The notes below the pieces were generated by a model. It did not search any database, was not told the origin of the DNA, and saw nothing but the letters and a program-made list of their open reading frames with translations. Of a DNA stretch of 64,000 nt, positions 24,086 to 33,278 are shown piece after piece. This stretch comes from Deltaproteobacteria bacterium (GTDB lineage: Bacteria; Myxococcota; JACRCW01). A program made the position numbers and the translations under genes. Each line of letters begins with the position of its first letter. Position 1 is the first letter of the stretch. The stretch is from contig JACRCW010000071.1 of the NCBI GenBank assembly GCA_016218805.1, positions 21,473-85,472 of the forward strand, read 5' to 3'.

Positions 24086-27000
24086 GTGACGACACGGTTG
24101 CCCGGTCCGGGGGGGCGCGCCCGCCGCCTTGCCCTTGCGGCGGCGGTGGTGGGCGCCACGTGCCTGGCGGCCGCGGGGCTGGTGCTCCTGGTGACCACGG
24201 ATGCGGTGGTGCGGCGGCTGGCCCAGGCGGGGCTCCAGCGCACGCTGGGCGTCTCCGTCACGGTGGGGCACGCGGAACTCCACTGGGACGGCGCCCCGGC
24301 GTTGACGCTGCTGGACGTGGCTGCCGACCCGGGCACGGGGTGGGCGGAGCGCATCACCGTTGGGCGGGTGGAGGTGCGGACCGGCGGGCTGGGCCGGGAA
24401 GCGGGACGTTGGGCGCTGCACCTGCAGCGCGTGCGGGCGGCGGATGTGTGGGTGCAGTTGCAGGAGGAGGAGCCCCCGGAAGCGGACGCACCGCGGGAGG
24501 AGCACCTGTTGCGCTTGTTGGCGGACCCGCGGACGCGCGCGGGCCCCCTGGACGTGGTCCCTGACGAGGTGGCGCTGGTGGGGGCCACGGTGGTGGTGCG
24601 CACCGAGCAGGTCCACCGCCCCGTGCTGGAGGATGCGGAGCTGGGGACCTCCCCCGGGAATGGCGAACACGCGCGCACGTGGAACGTGACTTTCCGCGCG
24701 GGCACGCGTGGCGGCGGCGCCAACGTGCGCCTGCGCGCCACGGTGCACGCGGGGGCCGCGGACGCGCTGCCCGGCGTGGACGCGGAGGTGGAGGCGCGCG
24801 GCGTGGAGTTGGCGCGCCTGGCCGCGCTGGCCCCGCCGGGGTTTCCGGTCCCGGCGGCGGGCACGGCGGACATTGACGCGGACGTGCACTGGACGGCGGA
24901 AGGGCAATCCGCGCGGACCCAGGGCACGGCGCGCATTGCCGGGCTGGCGCTGGCGGACGGCGGCGCACCGGGGCGCCCGCTCAATGCGGTGGCAACGTGG
25001 AAGGCGGACCTGGTGGACGGCCGGCCGGTCATCCATGAGCTGGTCCTGGCGGGTGACGACGTGCGGCTGCACGTCCACGCGGGGCCGGCGCCCGGTGCGT
25101 TTGACGTGCGGGTGGAAGCGGACGCCGCGGGCGTGGCGCAGGCGCTGCCGCCCGGATGGCTGCCACCGGGCATGTCGCTGGGGGGCCGGCTGGTGGTGGA
25201 AGGCCGCGGGTCCGCGCCGGGCGGGTCAGCGGACGTGGTGGCGGATGCGCTGGCGGTGGAGCACCGCGGGGTGTTCCGGAAGGCGGCGGGCGTCCCGGCG
25301 GGCGTGCACGTGGAGTGGGAGCGCCGGCCCGAGGTGGTGCGGCTCCCGGTGATCCGGATGCGCGTGGGCGCGCTCACCCTGGAGGGAGACGCGGAGCTGG
25401 ACGCGGATGACCTGGCGCCGCGGGCGCTGCAACTGGACTCCGGGGCGTTGGCGGTGGCGGACCTGCGCGGCCTGCTGCCGGGCCTGGATGCGCTGGCAGG
25501 GCGTCGTCGGGCGGGCGGCTCGGTGCGGGTGCTGGCCAGCGGTGACCGGCACGGGGCGCGCGCGGTGGTGCAGGCGGTGTCCCTGGCGGCGCGGCTGGAC
25601 GCGGTGGACGTGGCGGGCGCGCTGTGGGCGGAGCTGACCGCGCGGCGCGAAGAGGACGGGACCGTGGTGGCGGCCGCCGTGCGGCTGGATGATCTGGCGG
25701 TCACCGGGCGCGGCGCCCACCGCTGGGCCAAGCCGCGGGGCGTGCCGCTGGGGGTGAACGTGGAGGCCACGGTGCACCCGGACCACATCCGCGTGACGCA
25801 CGCGCGCGTGGAGGCCGGTGCCAGCACTGCCACCGTGAGCGGGACTGCCCACCGGCGGCGGAAGGGCTGGGACATTGACGGGGACACGCTGCACGGGACG
25901 GTGGTGGCGGAGAGCCTGGCGCCGGTGTTTGCGGCCGCGCAGCAGCTGCCGGCGGCCGCGCGCGCGGACTTCTCCGGCTCCTTCCGTCTGCCGGCGGGCA
26001 ACCCGGCGGGCGCGGAACTGCGCCTGGCCACGCTGTCCGTGCGCAGCGGGGCGAACGAGGGCACGGGCACGCTGCGGATCACCGGGCTGGAGCGGCCGGC
26101 GGGCGAGCTGGTCCTGCGGCACTTCCACGTGGACCAGGCGCTCATCCAACGGTGGGCGCCGGACCTGCCGGTGGCGCGGTGCAGTGGGGCGCTCACGCTC
26201 CGCGGCCGCGTGGGGGAGCCCGCCTCCGTGGTGGTGCTGTGGGAGGGCGGTGAGGCGCGGTTGGCGGGCGGCACCCTGGTGCGGGGCCGCGTAGCGGTGT
26301 CCGGGCTGGAGCGCCCGCGCGTTCAGGTGGACGTGCTGCTGGACCGGGTGGACCCGGCGCACTGGGGGCAGACGCGCGCGGCGCTGCCGGCGGGGCTGCA
26401 GGTGGGGGGCCGCGTGCGCGTGGCCCGGGTTGACGTGGACCCGCCGGTGGAAGCGGTGGACGCCTCGTTCCTCTACCGGGACAGGAAGCTGGCGTTGCAG
26501 GCGCTGTCACTGCGGCTGTTGGACGGGCGGCTGGTCGCGGACTCGTCCACGGTGGACCTGGCGGGTGAGGTGCCCGCCTACCAGGTGCGCGCATCCGTGG
26601 AGTCCGTGGATCCCGCGCCGCTGTTCAACCGTCCCGGCCGCCGGGCACTGGAGGGCCGCATCTCCGCGGACCTGGACCTGCGTGCGCGCGGCGCCACGCT
26701 GCCCGCGCTGCTGCAGTCCGCCGCCGGGCCCGTGGCGTTCCGCTTTCATGAGTTGGTGTTGCACCGCGTGGACCTGTTGTCCGGTTTCCAGCTGCCGGAA
26801 GGTGCGGGGCGCGTGCTGGCCGAGCGCCGCGGTGACCCCGAGCCCACCGTCCTGCACGACGGCGCCGGGACCGGGACGCTGGCGGGGGGCAAGCTGCGCA
26901 TCGTGCAGCCGGTGGACACGCGCACCAACTTCGGGTCGCTGCAGCTGGCGGGGACCATTGACGTGCACGGTGAGCTGGACCTGGCGGGGACCGCGGAGCT

Positions 27001-27367
27001 TTCCCCCGACGCCATGGAGCGGATGACCCGCGGTACCTTCCGCCCGCGCACCGCGGGGCGCACGCCGGTGCGCCTGTCCGGGCGCCCCGGGGAGATTGGC
27101 ATTCACGACGTGGACGCGCGCATGTTCCTCAAGGACGAGGAGGTCCCCACGCTGCTGGAGGCTGCGGGCCGGCTGGCGGCGGAGGGGCGGGAGCGGGCCC
27201 GCGCCCGGGCGGCGGCGGACGTGGCGCGCATCCGGGAGCGCATGGCGCAGGGGCGCCAGGACCTGGACGAAGAAGCCCGCCGCACGGCTGACGATTTCCG
27301 CGTGTTTCTGGGCGCGCCGTGGCCGACCACCGACGGCGGTTGGCCCGCCCCGCCACCCCTGCCGTGA
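24086..27367 (+). CDS. AsmA-like large envelope protein
   Basis: A 1093-residue protein with one N-terminal transmembrane helix (about 14-38, Ala/Leu/Val-rich after RARR) and a very long beta-rich periplasmic region. The start after the helix (VVRRLAQAGLQRTLGVSVTVGHAELHW) and the C-terminal third (GRLVADSSTVDLAGEVPAYQVRASVESVDPAPLF, LAGGKLRIVQPVDTRTNFGSLQLAGTIDVHGELDLAGTAELS) match the layout of AsmA/AsmA-like C-terminal proteins. Relatives are thought to bridge the periplasm and move or control lipids between membranes; that role is inferred. The GTG start has no RBS, but a promoter-like pair is positioned for leaderless translation. A short charged tail follows the last beta region. Confidence 0.75.
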   Translation: MTTRLPGPGGRARRLALAAAVVGATCLAAAGLVLLVTTDAVVRRLAQAGLQRTLGVSVTVGHAELHWDGAPALTLLDVAADPGTGWAERITVGRVEVRTGGLGREAGRWALHLQRVRAADVWVQLQEEEPPEADAPREEHLLRLLADPRTRAGPLDVVPDEVALVGATVVVRTEQVHRPVLEDAELGTSPGNGEHARTWNVTFRAGTRGGGANVRLRATVHAGAADALPGVDAEVEARGVELARLAALAPPGFPVPAAGTADIDADVHWTAEGQSARTQGTARIAGLALADGGAPGRPLNAVATWKADLVDGRPVIHELVLAGDDVRLHVHAGPAPGAFDVRVEADAAGVAQALPPGWLPPGMSLGGRLVVEGRGSAPGGSADVVADALAVEHRGVFRKAAGVPAGVHVEWERRPEVVRLPVIRMRVGALTLEGDAELDADDLAPRALQLDSGALAVADLRGLLPGLDALAGRRRAGGSVRVLASGDRHGARAVVQAVSLAARLDAVDVAGALWAELTARREEDGTVVAAAVRLDDLAVTGRGAHRWAKPRGVPLGVNVEATVHPDHIRVTHARVEAGASTATVSGTAHRRRKGWDIDGDTLHGTVVAESLAPVFAAAQQLPAAARADFSGSFRLPAGNPAGAELRLATLSVRSGANEGTGTLRITGLERPAGELVLRHFHVDQALIQRWAPDLPVARCSGALTLRGRVGEPASVVVLWEGGEARLAGGTLVRGRVAVSGLERPRVQVDVLLDRVDPAHWGQTRAALPAGLQVGGRVRVARVDVDPPVEAVDASFLYRDRKLALQALSLRLLDGRLVADSSTVDLAGEVPAYQVRASVESVDPAPLFNRPGRRALEGRISADLDLRARGATLPALLQSAAGPVAFRFHELVLHRVDLLSGFQLPEGAGRVLAERRGDPEPTVLHDGAGTGTLAGGKLRIVQPVDTRTNFGSLQLAGTIDVHGELDLAGTAELSPDAMERMTRGTFRPRTAGRTPVRLSGRPGEIGIHDVDARMFLKDEEVPTLLEAAGRLAAEGRERARARAAADVARIRERMAQGRQDLDEEARRTADDFRVFLGAPWPTTDGGWPAPPPLP

Positions 27368-27374
27368 GGCAGCC

Positions 27375-30300
27375 TCAGCCGCCCACGGCCGCGGGACCCA
27401 GCCGCTGCAGCGAGCCCTCCAACAGCGACCCGTAACGGCGGTAGCCGGTGCGCTCCGCGCGGGCCACGCCCTCTTCCAGGGCGGCCATGGCGCCGGCCTC
27501 GTCACCGGCGTGCAGGCGGGCCAGGCCCAGGTACCACAGGCCCGCCAACGTGATGCGGTTGGCTTCGTACGCGCGCGCGCGCGCCAGGCCCGCTTCAATG
27601 TCCGCCAGGCCCTCCTGCACGCGCCCCAGCCGCACGGAGGCAAGCCCGCGGCACAGGCGCGCCTCGGCCTCCGTCGCCGCCAGCGCCAGCTGCTCGGACG
27701 CGCGGCACGCCTTGCGGGCGGCCTCCAGCGCGGCCTCGTTGCGCTCCGCGGCCAGGTGCGCGGTGGCAATGACGGTGTCCGCAAACGCCACCGCATCCAC
27801 CGCACCGGAGCCGTCAAACGCCTTGCGGGCCTCCTCGGCGCCCTTGAGCGCCTCGTCCAGGCGCCCCTCGTCACGCGCCAGGATGGCCAGGTTCAACGTG
27901 GTGGTGGCCACCATGCGCCGGTGCCCCACGGCCAGCGCCAGCTCGCGCGCCTTGCGGTAGGCGGTGTCCGCCTCGGAGAAATCGCCGATTTCGTGGCTGG
28001 CCTGGCCCAGCAGGTTCATGCACTGGCAGGCGCGCAGCCGCTCGCCGCGCATCTGCGCGTGTGCCAGCACCTGCGTGAAGTCCCGCCGCGCCGCCTCCAG
28101 GTTGCCCGTCTCCAGCCGCCGCGCGGCAATGGCCATGCGCGCCGCCTGCTCCTCCTGCTCCTCGCCAATGGCACGCGCCAGCTCCAACGCCTCCATGTTG
28201 TACCGCAGCCCGCGGTCCGGTTGGCCGCGCCGGTCATAGATGGTGCCGCACAGGCGCTTGGCCTTGCAGCGCAGGCGGTGGGCGCCGCCGCGTTCGGTCA
28301 CGGACAGCACGGAGGTGATGATCTGCAGCGCCTGGTCCGTGTTGCCCAGCAGCGTGAGCGCATTGGCCTCATGGAAGCGCGCCTCCGCGTACAGCCGCGG
28401 CTCCGCCTTGTCCGCCAGCGCGGGCAGGCGCTCGTGGCACACCTTCTCCACCTCCTTCATGTTGCCCAGCGTGGACAGCGTCTCCAGGCGCAGCAGCAGG
28501 ATCTCCAGGCTGCGGCGGGACATGGCCGGGTCATGGCTGCGCTGGGCACCCTGCACGTCCAGGACCTGTTCCGCCTCCTGCACGTAACGCATGGCTGCGC
28601 GCGTGGCGTTGACGTCCAGCGCGCGGCGCGTGGACTGCGCCAGGTAGTCAAACGCGCGCAGCGGCTCACCGCCCAGCTTGTAGTGGCGCGCCAGCGTCTC
28701 CGGCTCCGCGCCGCGCGCGCTGCGCCGGCCAAAGTCCTCCAGGCTGTGCGCCATCAGCAGGTGGAAGCGCGCTCGCCGCTCCGGGTCCAGCGTCTCGGAG
28801 ACCGCCACGCGCATCTCCTCGGAGGCAAACGCGTACCCGTCGTCCTGGCCCTCCACCAGGATCTTGCGCTTGATGAGCTCGTCAATCGCGTCCAGCACCT
28901 CCTCTTCGGGGCGCAGCACCACGCGCATGAGGACCTCGCCGTGCAGGCGTCCTTCCAGCACGCTGGCGCGCTCCGCCACGTCCCGCGCGGCCGCGGACAC
29001 GGAGGCCAGGCGGTCCTCAATGGGTTCGCCCTCACCGGTCATGGACACCGGCACGTCATTGGACGTGGCGTGGTCCAGGTCCACAAACCCGCGGCCCTTG
29101 CCCGCGCGCAGTGCCCACTTCTTGCCCGCGCGCACCAGGTCCCCGCGGTCCGCCCAGGCGCGGATGCGCTCCTCCACCAGGAACGGGATGCCGCGCGTTT
29201 CCTTGTACAGCGCCTCGCCCAGCGCGGTGGCCACGTCCTCGCCGCCCACCATGGCGCGGAGCATCTGCGCGGCCTCGCCGGGGGACAGCGCCTTGAGCGT
29301 GATGACCTTGGCGCGCTGCAGGGCGCCCAGCTCGGAAATCATCCGCGCCGCCGGCGAATCCGGCTCCACCATCGCCGGGTCCACCGTCACCACCAGGCCC
29401 AGCTTCTCGCCGCGGCCGCGCTCGCCCATCACGAGCCGCGTGGCCACCTGCTGGATGACGTCCATGGACGCCTCGTCCGCGGCGTGCACGTCCTCCAGCA
29501 CCAGCACGCGCGGCCGCACCCGCGCCATGCGCCCCAGCACGTCCAGCAGCGCCGCGCGGAAGCGCACCAGCTCATCATCCGGTCCCAGCGCCGGCAGCGG
29601 CTTGGGACGCAGGGAGGCGGGCAGGCGGTGCAGCGCGGGCAGGTGCCGCACCAGCGCCGGGCCGTCCGCGCCCAGGATGCTCTCCACCTCCTGCGGGCTG
29701 CGGGAGCCCCACTCGCGCACCAGGGATTCAAACAGCTGCCCAAACACGGCAAACGGTTGTGACGCGTTCTTCCCCGCCGCGCCCCACACCAGCTCCAGCC
29801 CCTGCTCCTTGAGCGTGGCGGCCACTTCCTTGATGAGGCGGCTCTTGCCGCTGCCGGTCACGCCGGACAGCGCCACCACGTGGCCCTGGCCCTGCGCGGT
29901 CTTCTCCAGCGCGGTGCGCAGCGCCTGGAACTCGCTCTGCCGCCCCACCATGCCCGGCGCAAACAGCGGGTCCTTGGACATCTGGAAGGGCGGCGGTGCC
30001 AGCCCCGCGCTGGTCTGCTGCAGCTTCTTGATGTGTTCGTCAATCCCCTTCACCGCGTCCTTGAGCGCGCTGATGACGTCGTCAGACGTGGGGAAGCGCT
30101 TCTCCGTCTCCTTGTGCAGCAGCTTCTCCGCCACCGCGCGCAGGCCCGGGTTCACCTCCGGGTTGAAGCGCGTGATGGGCGGCGGGATGGTGCGCGCGTG
30201 GTGGTACGCGTAGCCCACAGACGTTTCCGAGAAGAACGGGTGCCGCCCGGCCAGCAGCTCATAGAGGATGACGCCCAGGCAGTAGAGGTCCGCGCGGCCG

Positions 30301-30947
30301 TCCAGGTCTATGCCCAGCGCCTGCTCCGGTGACAGGTACTTGAAGGTCCCCACCACCATGCCGCCGGAGGAGGTGTCCCCGGTGTTGGGCCCGCCGAACT
30401 GCTTGGCGATGCCGAAATCCATCAGCTTCACGACGCCGGAGTTGGTGACCAGGATGTTGTCCGGCTTGAGGTCGCGGTGGACAATGCGGTGCGCGTGGAT
30501 GGCCCCCAGCGCAAACCCCACCTGCACAATGGCCTCGGCCAGCCGCCGCACGCGCCCGGGCTCGTTGAGACGCTTGCGCAGCGCGTCCGGCAGCGTGTCC
30601 GCCGGCGGCGGGTCCTTGCCCAGCTTCACAATGGGTTCGTCCCCGTCCAGCCAGCGGCGCAGCTCCTTGCCCTCCACCAGCTCCATGGTGAAGTAGGGCG
30701 CGCCGCGGTAGGTGCCCGCCTCAAACACGCGCACCACGTTGGGATGCACCACGCGCTGGATGGCGCGGAACTCGCGCTTGAACCGCAGCGCGCTGTCACC
30801 CTTGTCCGCCGTCTCCGGCGGCAGCATCTTGAGCGCCACCTGCGCGCCCGTGCGCTCGTCACGCGCGCGGAACACCACGCCCATGCCGCCCCGGCCTATT
30901 TCGCCCAGGAGCGTGTAGTCCCCAATCCGGTCCGGTGCTGACAGCAT
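27375..30947 (-). CDS. Serine/threonine kinase with ATPase and TPR regions
   Basis: A 1190-residue signalling protein. The Hanks-type kinase domain (about 10-290) is complete: glycine loop GRGGMG 19-24, Lys40, HRDLKPDN 157-164, DFG 177-179 and SPEQA near 206-210. A STAND/AAA-type ATPase follows with Walker A GVTGSGKS at 362-369 and a Walker B-like VLVLEDVHAADE near 480. From about 690 the protein is helical TPR-type repeats (for example ALEEGVARAERTGY near the end). This plan matches large PknK/AcoK-like kinases, common in Myxococcota, that sense signals through the ATPase/TPR part. It is cytoplasmic, with no transmembrane segment seen. It is convergent with the AsmA-like gene (7 bp apart). 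Targets are unknown. Confidence 0.9.
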   Translation of the reverse strand: MLSAPDRIGDYTLLGEIGRGGMGVVFRARDERTGAQVALKMLPPETADKGDSALRFKREFRAIQRVVHPNVVRVFEAGTYRGAPYFTMELVEGKELRRWLDGDEPIVKLGKDPPPADTLPDALRKRLNEPGRVRRLAEAIVQVGFALGAIHAHRIVHRDLKPDNILVTNSGVVKLMDFGIAKQFGGPNTGDTSSGGMVVGTFKYLSPEQALGIDLDGRADLYCLGVILYELLAGRHPFFSETSVGYAYHHARTIPPPITRFNPEVNPGLRAVAEKLLHKETEKRFPTSDDVISALKDAVKGIDEHIKKLQQTSAGLAPPPFQMSKDPLFAPGMVGRQSEFQALRTALEKTAQGQGHVVALSGVTGSGKSRLIKEVAATLKEQGLELVWGAAGKNASQPFAVFGQLFESLVREWGSRSPQEVESILGADGPALVRHLPALHRLPASLRPKPLPALGPDDELVRFRAALLDVLGRMARVRPRVLVLEDVHAADEASMDVIQQVATRLVMGERGRGEKLGLVVTVDPAMVEPDSPAARMISELGALQRAKVITLKALSPGEAAQMLRAMVGGEDVATALGEALYKETRGIPFLVEERIRAWADRGDLVRAGKKWALRAGKGRGFVDLDHATSNDVPVSMTGEGEPIEDRLASVSAAARDVAERASVLEGRLHGEVLMRVVLRPEEEVLDAIDELIKRKILVEGQDDGYAFASEEMRVAVSETLDPERRARFHLLMAHSLEDFGRRSARGAEPETLARHYKLGGEPLRAFDYLAQSTRRALDVNATRAAMRYVQEAEQVLDVQGAQRSHDPAMSRRSLEILLLRLETLSTLGNMKEVEKVCHERLPALADKAEPRLYAEARFHEANALTLLGNTDQALQIITSVLSVTERGGAHRLRCKAKRLCGTIYDRRGQPDRGLRYNMEALELARAIGEEQEEQAARMAIAARRLETGNLEAARRDFTQVLAHAQMRGERLRACQCMNLLGQASHEIGDFSEADTAYRKARELALAVGHRRMVATTTLNLAILARDEGRLDEALKGAEEARKAFDGSGAVDAVAFADTVIATAHLAAERNEAALEAARKACRASEQLALAATEAEARLCRGLASVRLGRVQEGLADIEAGLARARAYEANRITLAGLWYLGLARLHAGDEAGAMAALEEGVARAERTGYRRYGSLLEGSLQRLGPAAVGG

Positions 30948-30994
30948 CCGTCTCCGCGGCGTGCCTGAAGAGTGCTCCCCCGTCGCCGTGGCGG

Positions 30995-31023
30995 ACCCTA
31001 CCAGAGCGCCGCATCGCCAACAA
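30995..31023 (-). promoter_or_regulatory. Candidate promoter of the large kinase
   Basis: On the minus strand, TTGTTG (31023-31018), 17-bp spacer, TAGGGT (31000-30995), about 48 bp before the kinase ATG. Confidence 0.35.
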
Positions 31024-31078
31024 ACTTGCGTACTTGCGCGGGTGCGAACCGTTCCCGAGGCACCCGGCTCCCACCGCC

Positions 31079-31162
31079 ATGGACCTTGGCCCCCTCATCT
31101 TCCTGGCGCTGTACGTGGTGCTGCAGGCGTTTGTGTTGCCGCGGCTGGGCGTGCGGACTTGA
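31079..31162 (+). CDS. Possible 27-residue single-pass membrane protein
   Basis: ATG at 31079 encodes a 27-residue hydrophobic peptide (DLGPLIFLALYVVLQAF, then VLPRLGVRT). One transmembrane helix (about 4-20) is followed by a positively charged tail. The composition is clearly non-random for such a short frame. No good Shine-Dalgarno is visible. It lies between the divergent kinase gene and another small membrane-protein frame. It is plausible as a small membrane protein; function is unknown. Confidence 0.45.
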   Translation: MDLGPLIFLALYVVLQAFVLPRLGVRT

Positions 31163-31217
31163 ATGGCCCCCAACCCGCGCCGTGACGCGCGGGACCAGGA
31201 CCGGCCGGGAGACGGCT

Positions 31218-31433
31218 GTGGCTGACGCCGCGTCTGGACGGATGACGGCGCTGCGGCGGACGCTGTTCCCCTACGCGGCGGGCGCCGTGGGCGGCGCGCT
31301 GGGGTTCATCGCCGTGGCGCTGGTGGTGTCCGGGCTGGGGTCCACCTGTTCGTTCCTGTGCCGGCCGCACGTGGCGGGTGTGCTGGGCGCGGTGGCGGGA
31401 CTGTACGGCGTGTTCCTGGCGCGCCACCCCTGA
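31218..31433 (+). CDS. Small two-helix membrane protein
   Basis: A 71-residue frame with a GTG start, preceded by GGGAGA about 6 nt upstream; an internal ATG at 31242 is the alternative. It has two hydrophobic helices (about 20-42 and 50-68) separated by a short segment with two Cys (STCSFLC). It is Ala/Val/Gly-rich and lacks catalytic motifs. It is convergent with the cyclase gene. Not recognised. Confidence 0.5.
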   Translation: MADAASGRMTALRRTLFPYAAGAVGGALGFIAVALVVSGLGSTCSFLCRPHVAGVLGAVAGLYGVFLARHP

Positions 31434-31445
31434 GCTGAGTGAGCC

Positions 31446-33278
31446 TCACGCCTGCAGCTCAAAGACCTCCACGGCGTCCGCCTTGCCCTTGAGGCTCTTG
31501 GCCCCACGCGCGGCCACCTTGAGGCGCCCCATCACCGCCTGCGCGGTCAACGGCCCCAGCAGGATGCCGCCCGGCGGCGCAATGCCCTCCAGCCGCTGCG
31601 CCACGTTCACCGTGTCACCCAGGCAGGTGTACTCCAGCCGCAGCGGGCTCCCCACGGTCCCCGCCAGCAACGGGCCCGAGTTGAGGCCAATCCGCAACGC
31701 GAGCCGTTCGCCCTCGGGCCGTCCGGCCATGAGCGCGGCAAACGCCTCCTGCATGGCCAGCGCGCACCGCGCGGCGCGCAGCGCGTCGTCAGCGGCGGGG
31801 AACGGCGCGCCGAACACGGCCATCACGGCGTCACCGATGTACTTGTCCACGGTGCCGCGGAACTCGTAGACCACGCGCGTCATCTCGCCGAGGTAGCCGT
31901 TGAGCAGCTCCGCCACCTCCGTCGTCGTGTGCCGGTCGCAGTAGCTGGTGAAGCCGGAGAGGTCCGTGAACATGACGGTGGCGTTGATAGGCTCCAGGAA
32001 CAGCCCGCCCTGGCCCTCCTGCGCCTGCTTCTGCATGAGCTTCTCCACCACCTCGCGCGTGTGGAAACGCTCCAGCGTGTGACGCAGCGCCTCTTCTTCA
32101 GCCACGCGCTCCTTGAGCTGCGCGCGTTCAATGCCCAGCGCAGTGAGGTGCCCCAGCGCCGCCACCAGGTCCTCCTCCCACTCCTGGAACGGGACCTTGC
32201 GCGTCACGTAGATGACGCCCACGGGCGCGGTGTCGCGCAGCATGGGCACGGCCAGCACGGCCTTGAGGTCCAGGTCCACCACGGAGATGTTCTTGGCAAA
32301 CCGGGCGTCCGCGCTGGCGTCCTCCGTCGTCACGGCCACGCGGCGGCGCAGCGCCTGGTCCACCACGCTGCGGCTGAAGCGCTGCGGCACCGCCGCGCCG
32401 GAGGTGCGCACCACGCGCGGGACAATGGTGGTCGCGTCCACCGGGCCGGGCGGGCACATCAGCAGCGCCACCGTCTGCGCGCGGATGGCCAGCATGATGG
32501 TCTCCGCCATGGCGTTGAGGAAGTCCTCCTCGCCCTTGGCGCCCTGCAGTTCGCCGGCCACGCGGTAGACCAGCCGCAGCGCCAGTTCCTGGGGGTCCCG
32601 CTGCTGCCGCGCCAGCGTGGCCAGTTCCGCCACCTCCTGCGCAATGGTGATGCCCTGCAACGGCGTGGCGTGCAGCGTGAGCTTCTTGAGCAGCGCGCTC
32701 TCGCCCACCGCGCGTTCACGCGTGGTCTCCCCCTCCGTCCCCGGTGAACTTTTCCAGTGCACCTGCAGCGCCGGCATGATGAGGCTGATGGCCGCCGCCG
32801 GTGTGTGCTGCGGGGTCAGCGGCGCGCGCGCTTCGGGACCGGCCTGGCGGGAGGCAACCAGCGCGTCCACCCGCAGCGCGGCCGCCACGCTCGCCGTCGT
32901 CTGGTCGTCAAATGCGTTGGCCACCTGCGCGGGCGGTTCGCTCACCGCCGCCACCGTGCTGTCCGTCACCGCCGCGGGGCGCAGCCGCACCGCCCACTCA
33001 CCCACCGCCACGTCCTCACCGCCGTGCAGCAGCGCGCGTTGGATGCGGTTGCCCGCCACAAGCGTGCCGTTGAAGCTCCCCAGGTCCTCCAACGTCACGT
33101 GTGTGCCGGTGCCCACGCGCAGCAGGGCGTGGCGGCGGCTGACCTGCTTGCCCTGCAGGATCACATGGCAGGTGGGCTCACGGCCCAGGATGTACTCGCC
33201 CGGCGGGAGGCGCACGCTGATGGGGTCCTGGCCGGCCGTGGTGCACTCCAGCACCCAGCGCGCCGCGGTCTTGATCAT
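31446..33278 (-). CDS. Adenylate/guanylate cyclase with FHA and GAF domains
   Basis: A 610-residue cytoplasmic enzyme. The FHA domain (about 25-100) has GREPTCHV, VSRRHALL and LGSFNGTLVNG-like LGSFNGTLVAG, so it should bind phosphothreonine peptides. A GAF domain covers about 235-390 (LAVPMLRDTAPVGVIYV). The class III cyclase domain (about 430-600) has metal-binding Asp439 (MFTDLSGFT) and Asp483 (YIGDAVMAVFG), with Lys479 fitting an adenine-specific site, so cAMP is the expected product. A helical linker joins GAF to cyclase. FHA input plus the nearby Ser/Thr kinases suggests kinase control, which is inference. It is coupled by ATGA to the amidohydrolase upstream in the operon. Confidence 0.9.
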   Translation of the reverse strand: MIKTAARWVLECTTAGQDPISVRLPPGEYILGREPTCHVILQGKQVSRRHALLRVGTGTHVTLEDLGSFNGTLVAGNRIQRALLHGGEDVAVGEWAVRLRPAAVTDSTVAAVSEPPAQVANAFDDQTTASVAAALRVDALVASRQAGPEARAPLTPQHTPAAAISLIMPALQVHWKSSPGTEGETTRERAVGESALLKKLTLHATPLQGITIAQEVAELATLARQQRDPQELALRLVYRVAGELQGAKGEEDFLNAMAETIMLAIRAQTVALLMCPPGPVDATTIVPRVVRTSGAAVPQRFSRSVVDQALRRRVAVTTEDASADARFAKNISVVDLDLKAVLAVPMLRDTAPVGVIYVTRKVPFQEWEEDLVAALGHLTALGIERAQLKERVAEEEALRHTLERFHTREVVEKLMQKQAQEGQGGLFLEPINATVMFTDLSGFTSYCDRHTTTEVAELLNGYLGEMTRVVYEFRGTVDKYIGDAVMAVFGAPFPAADDALRAARCALAMQEAFAALMAGRPEGERLALRIGLNSGPLLAGTVGSPLRLEYTCLGDTVNVAQRLEGIAPPGGILLGPLTAQAVMGRLKVAARGAKSLKGKADAVEVFELQA

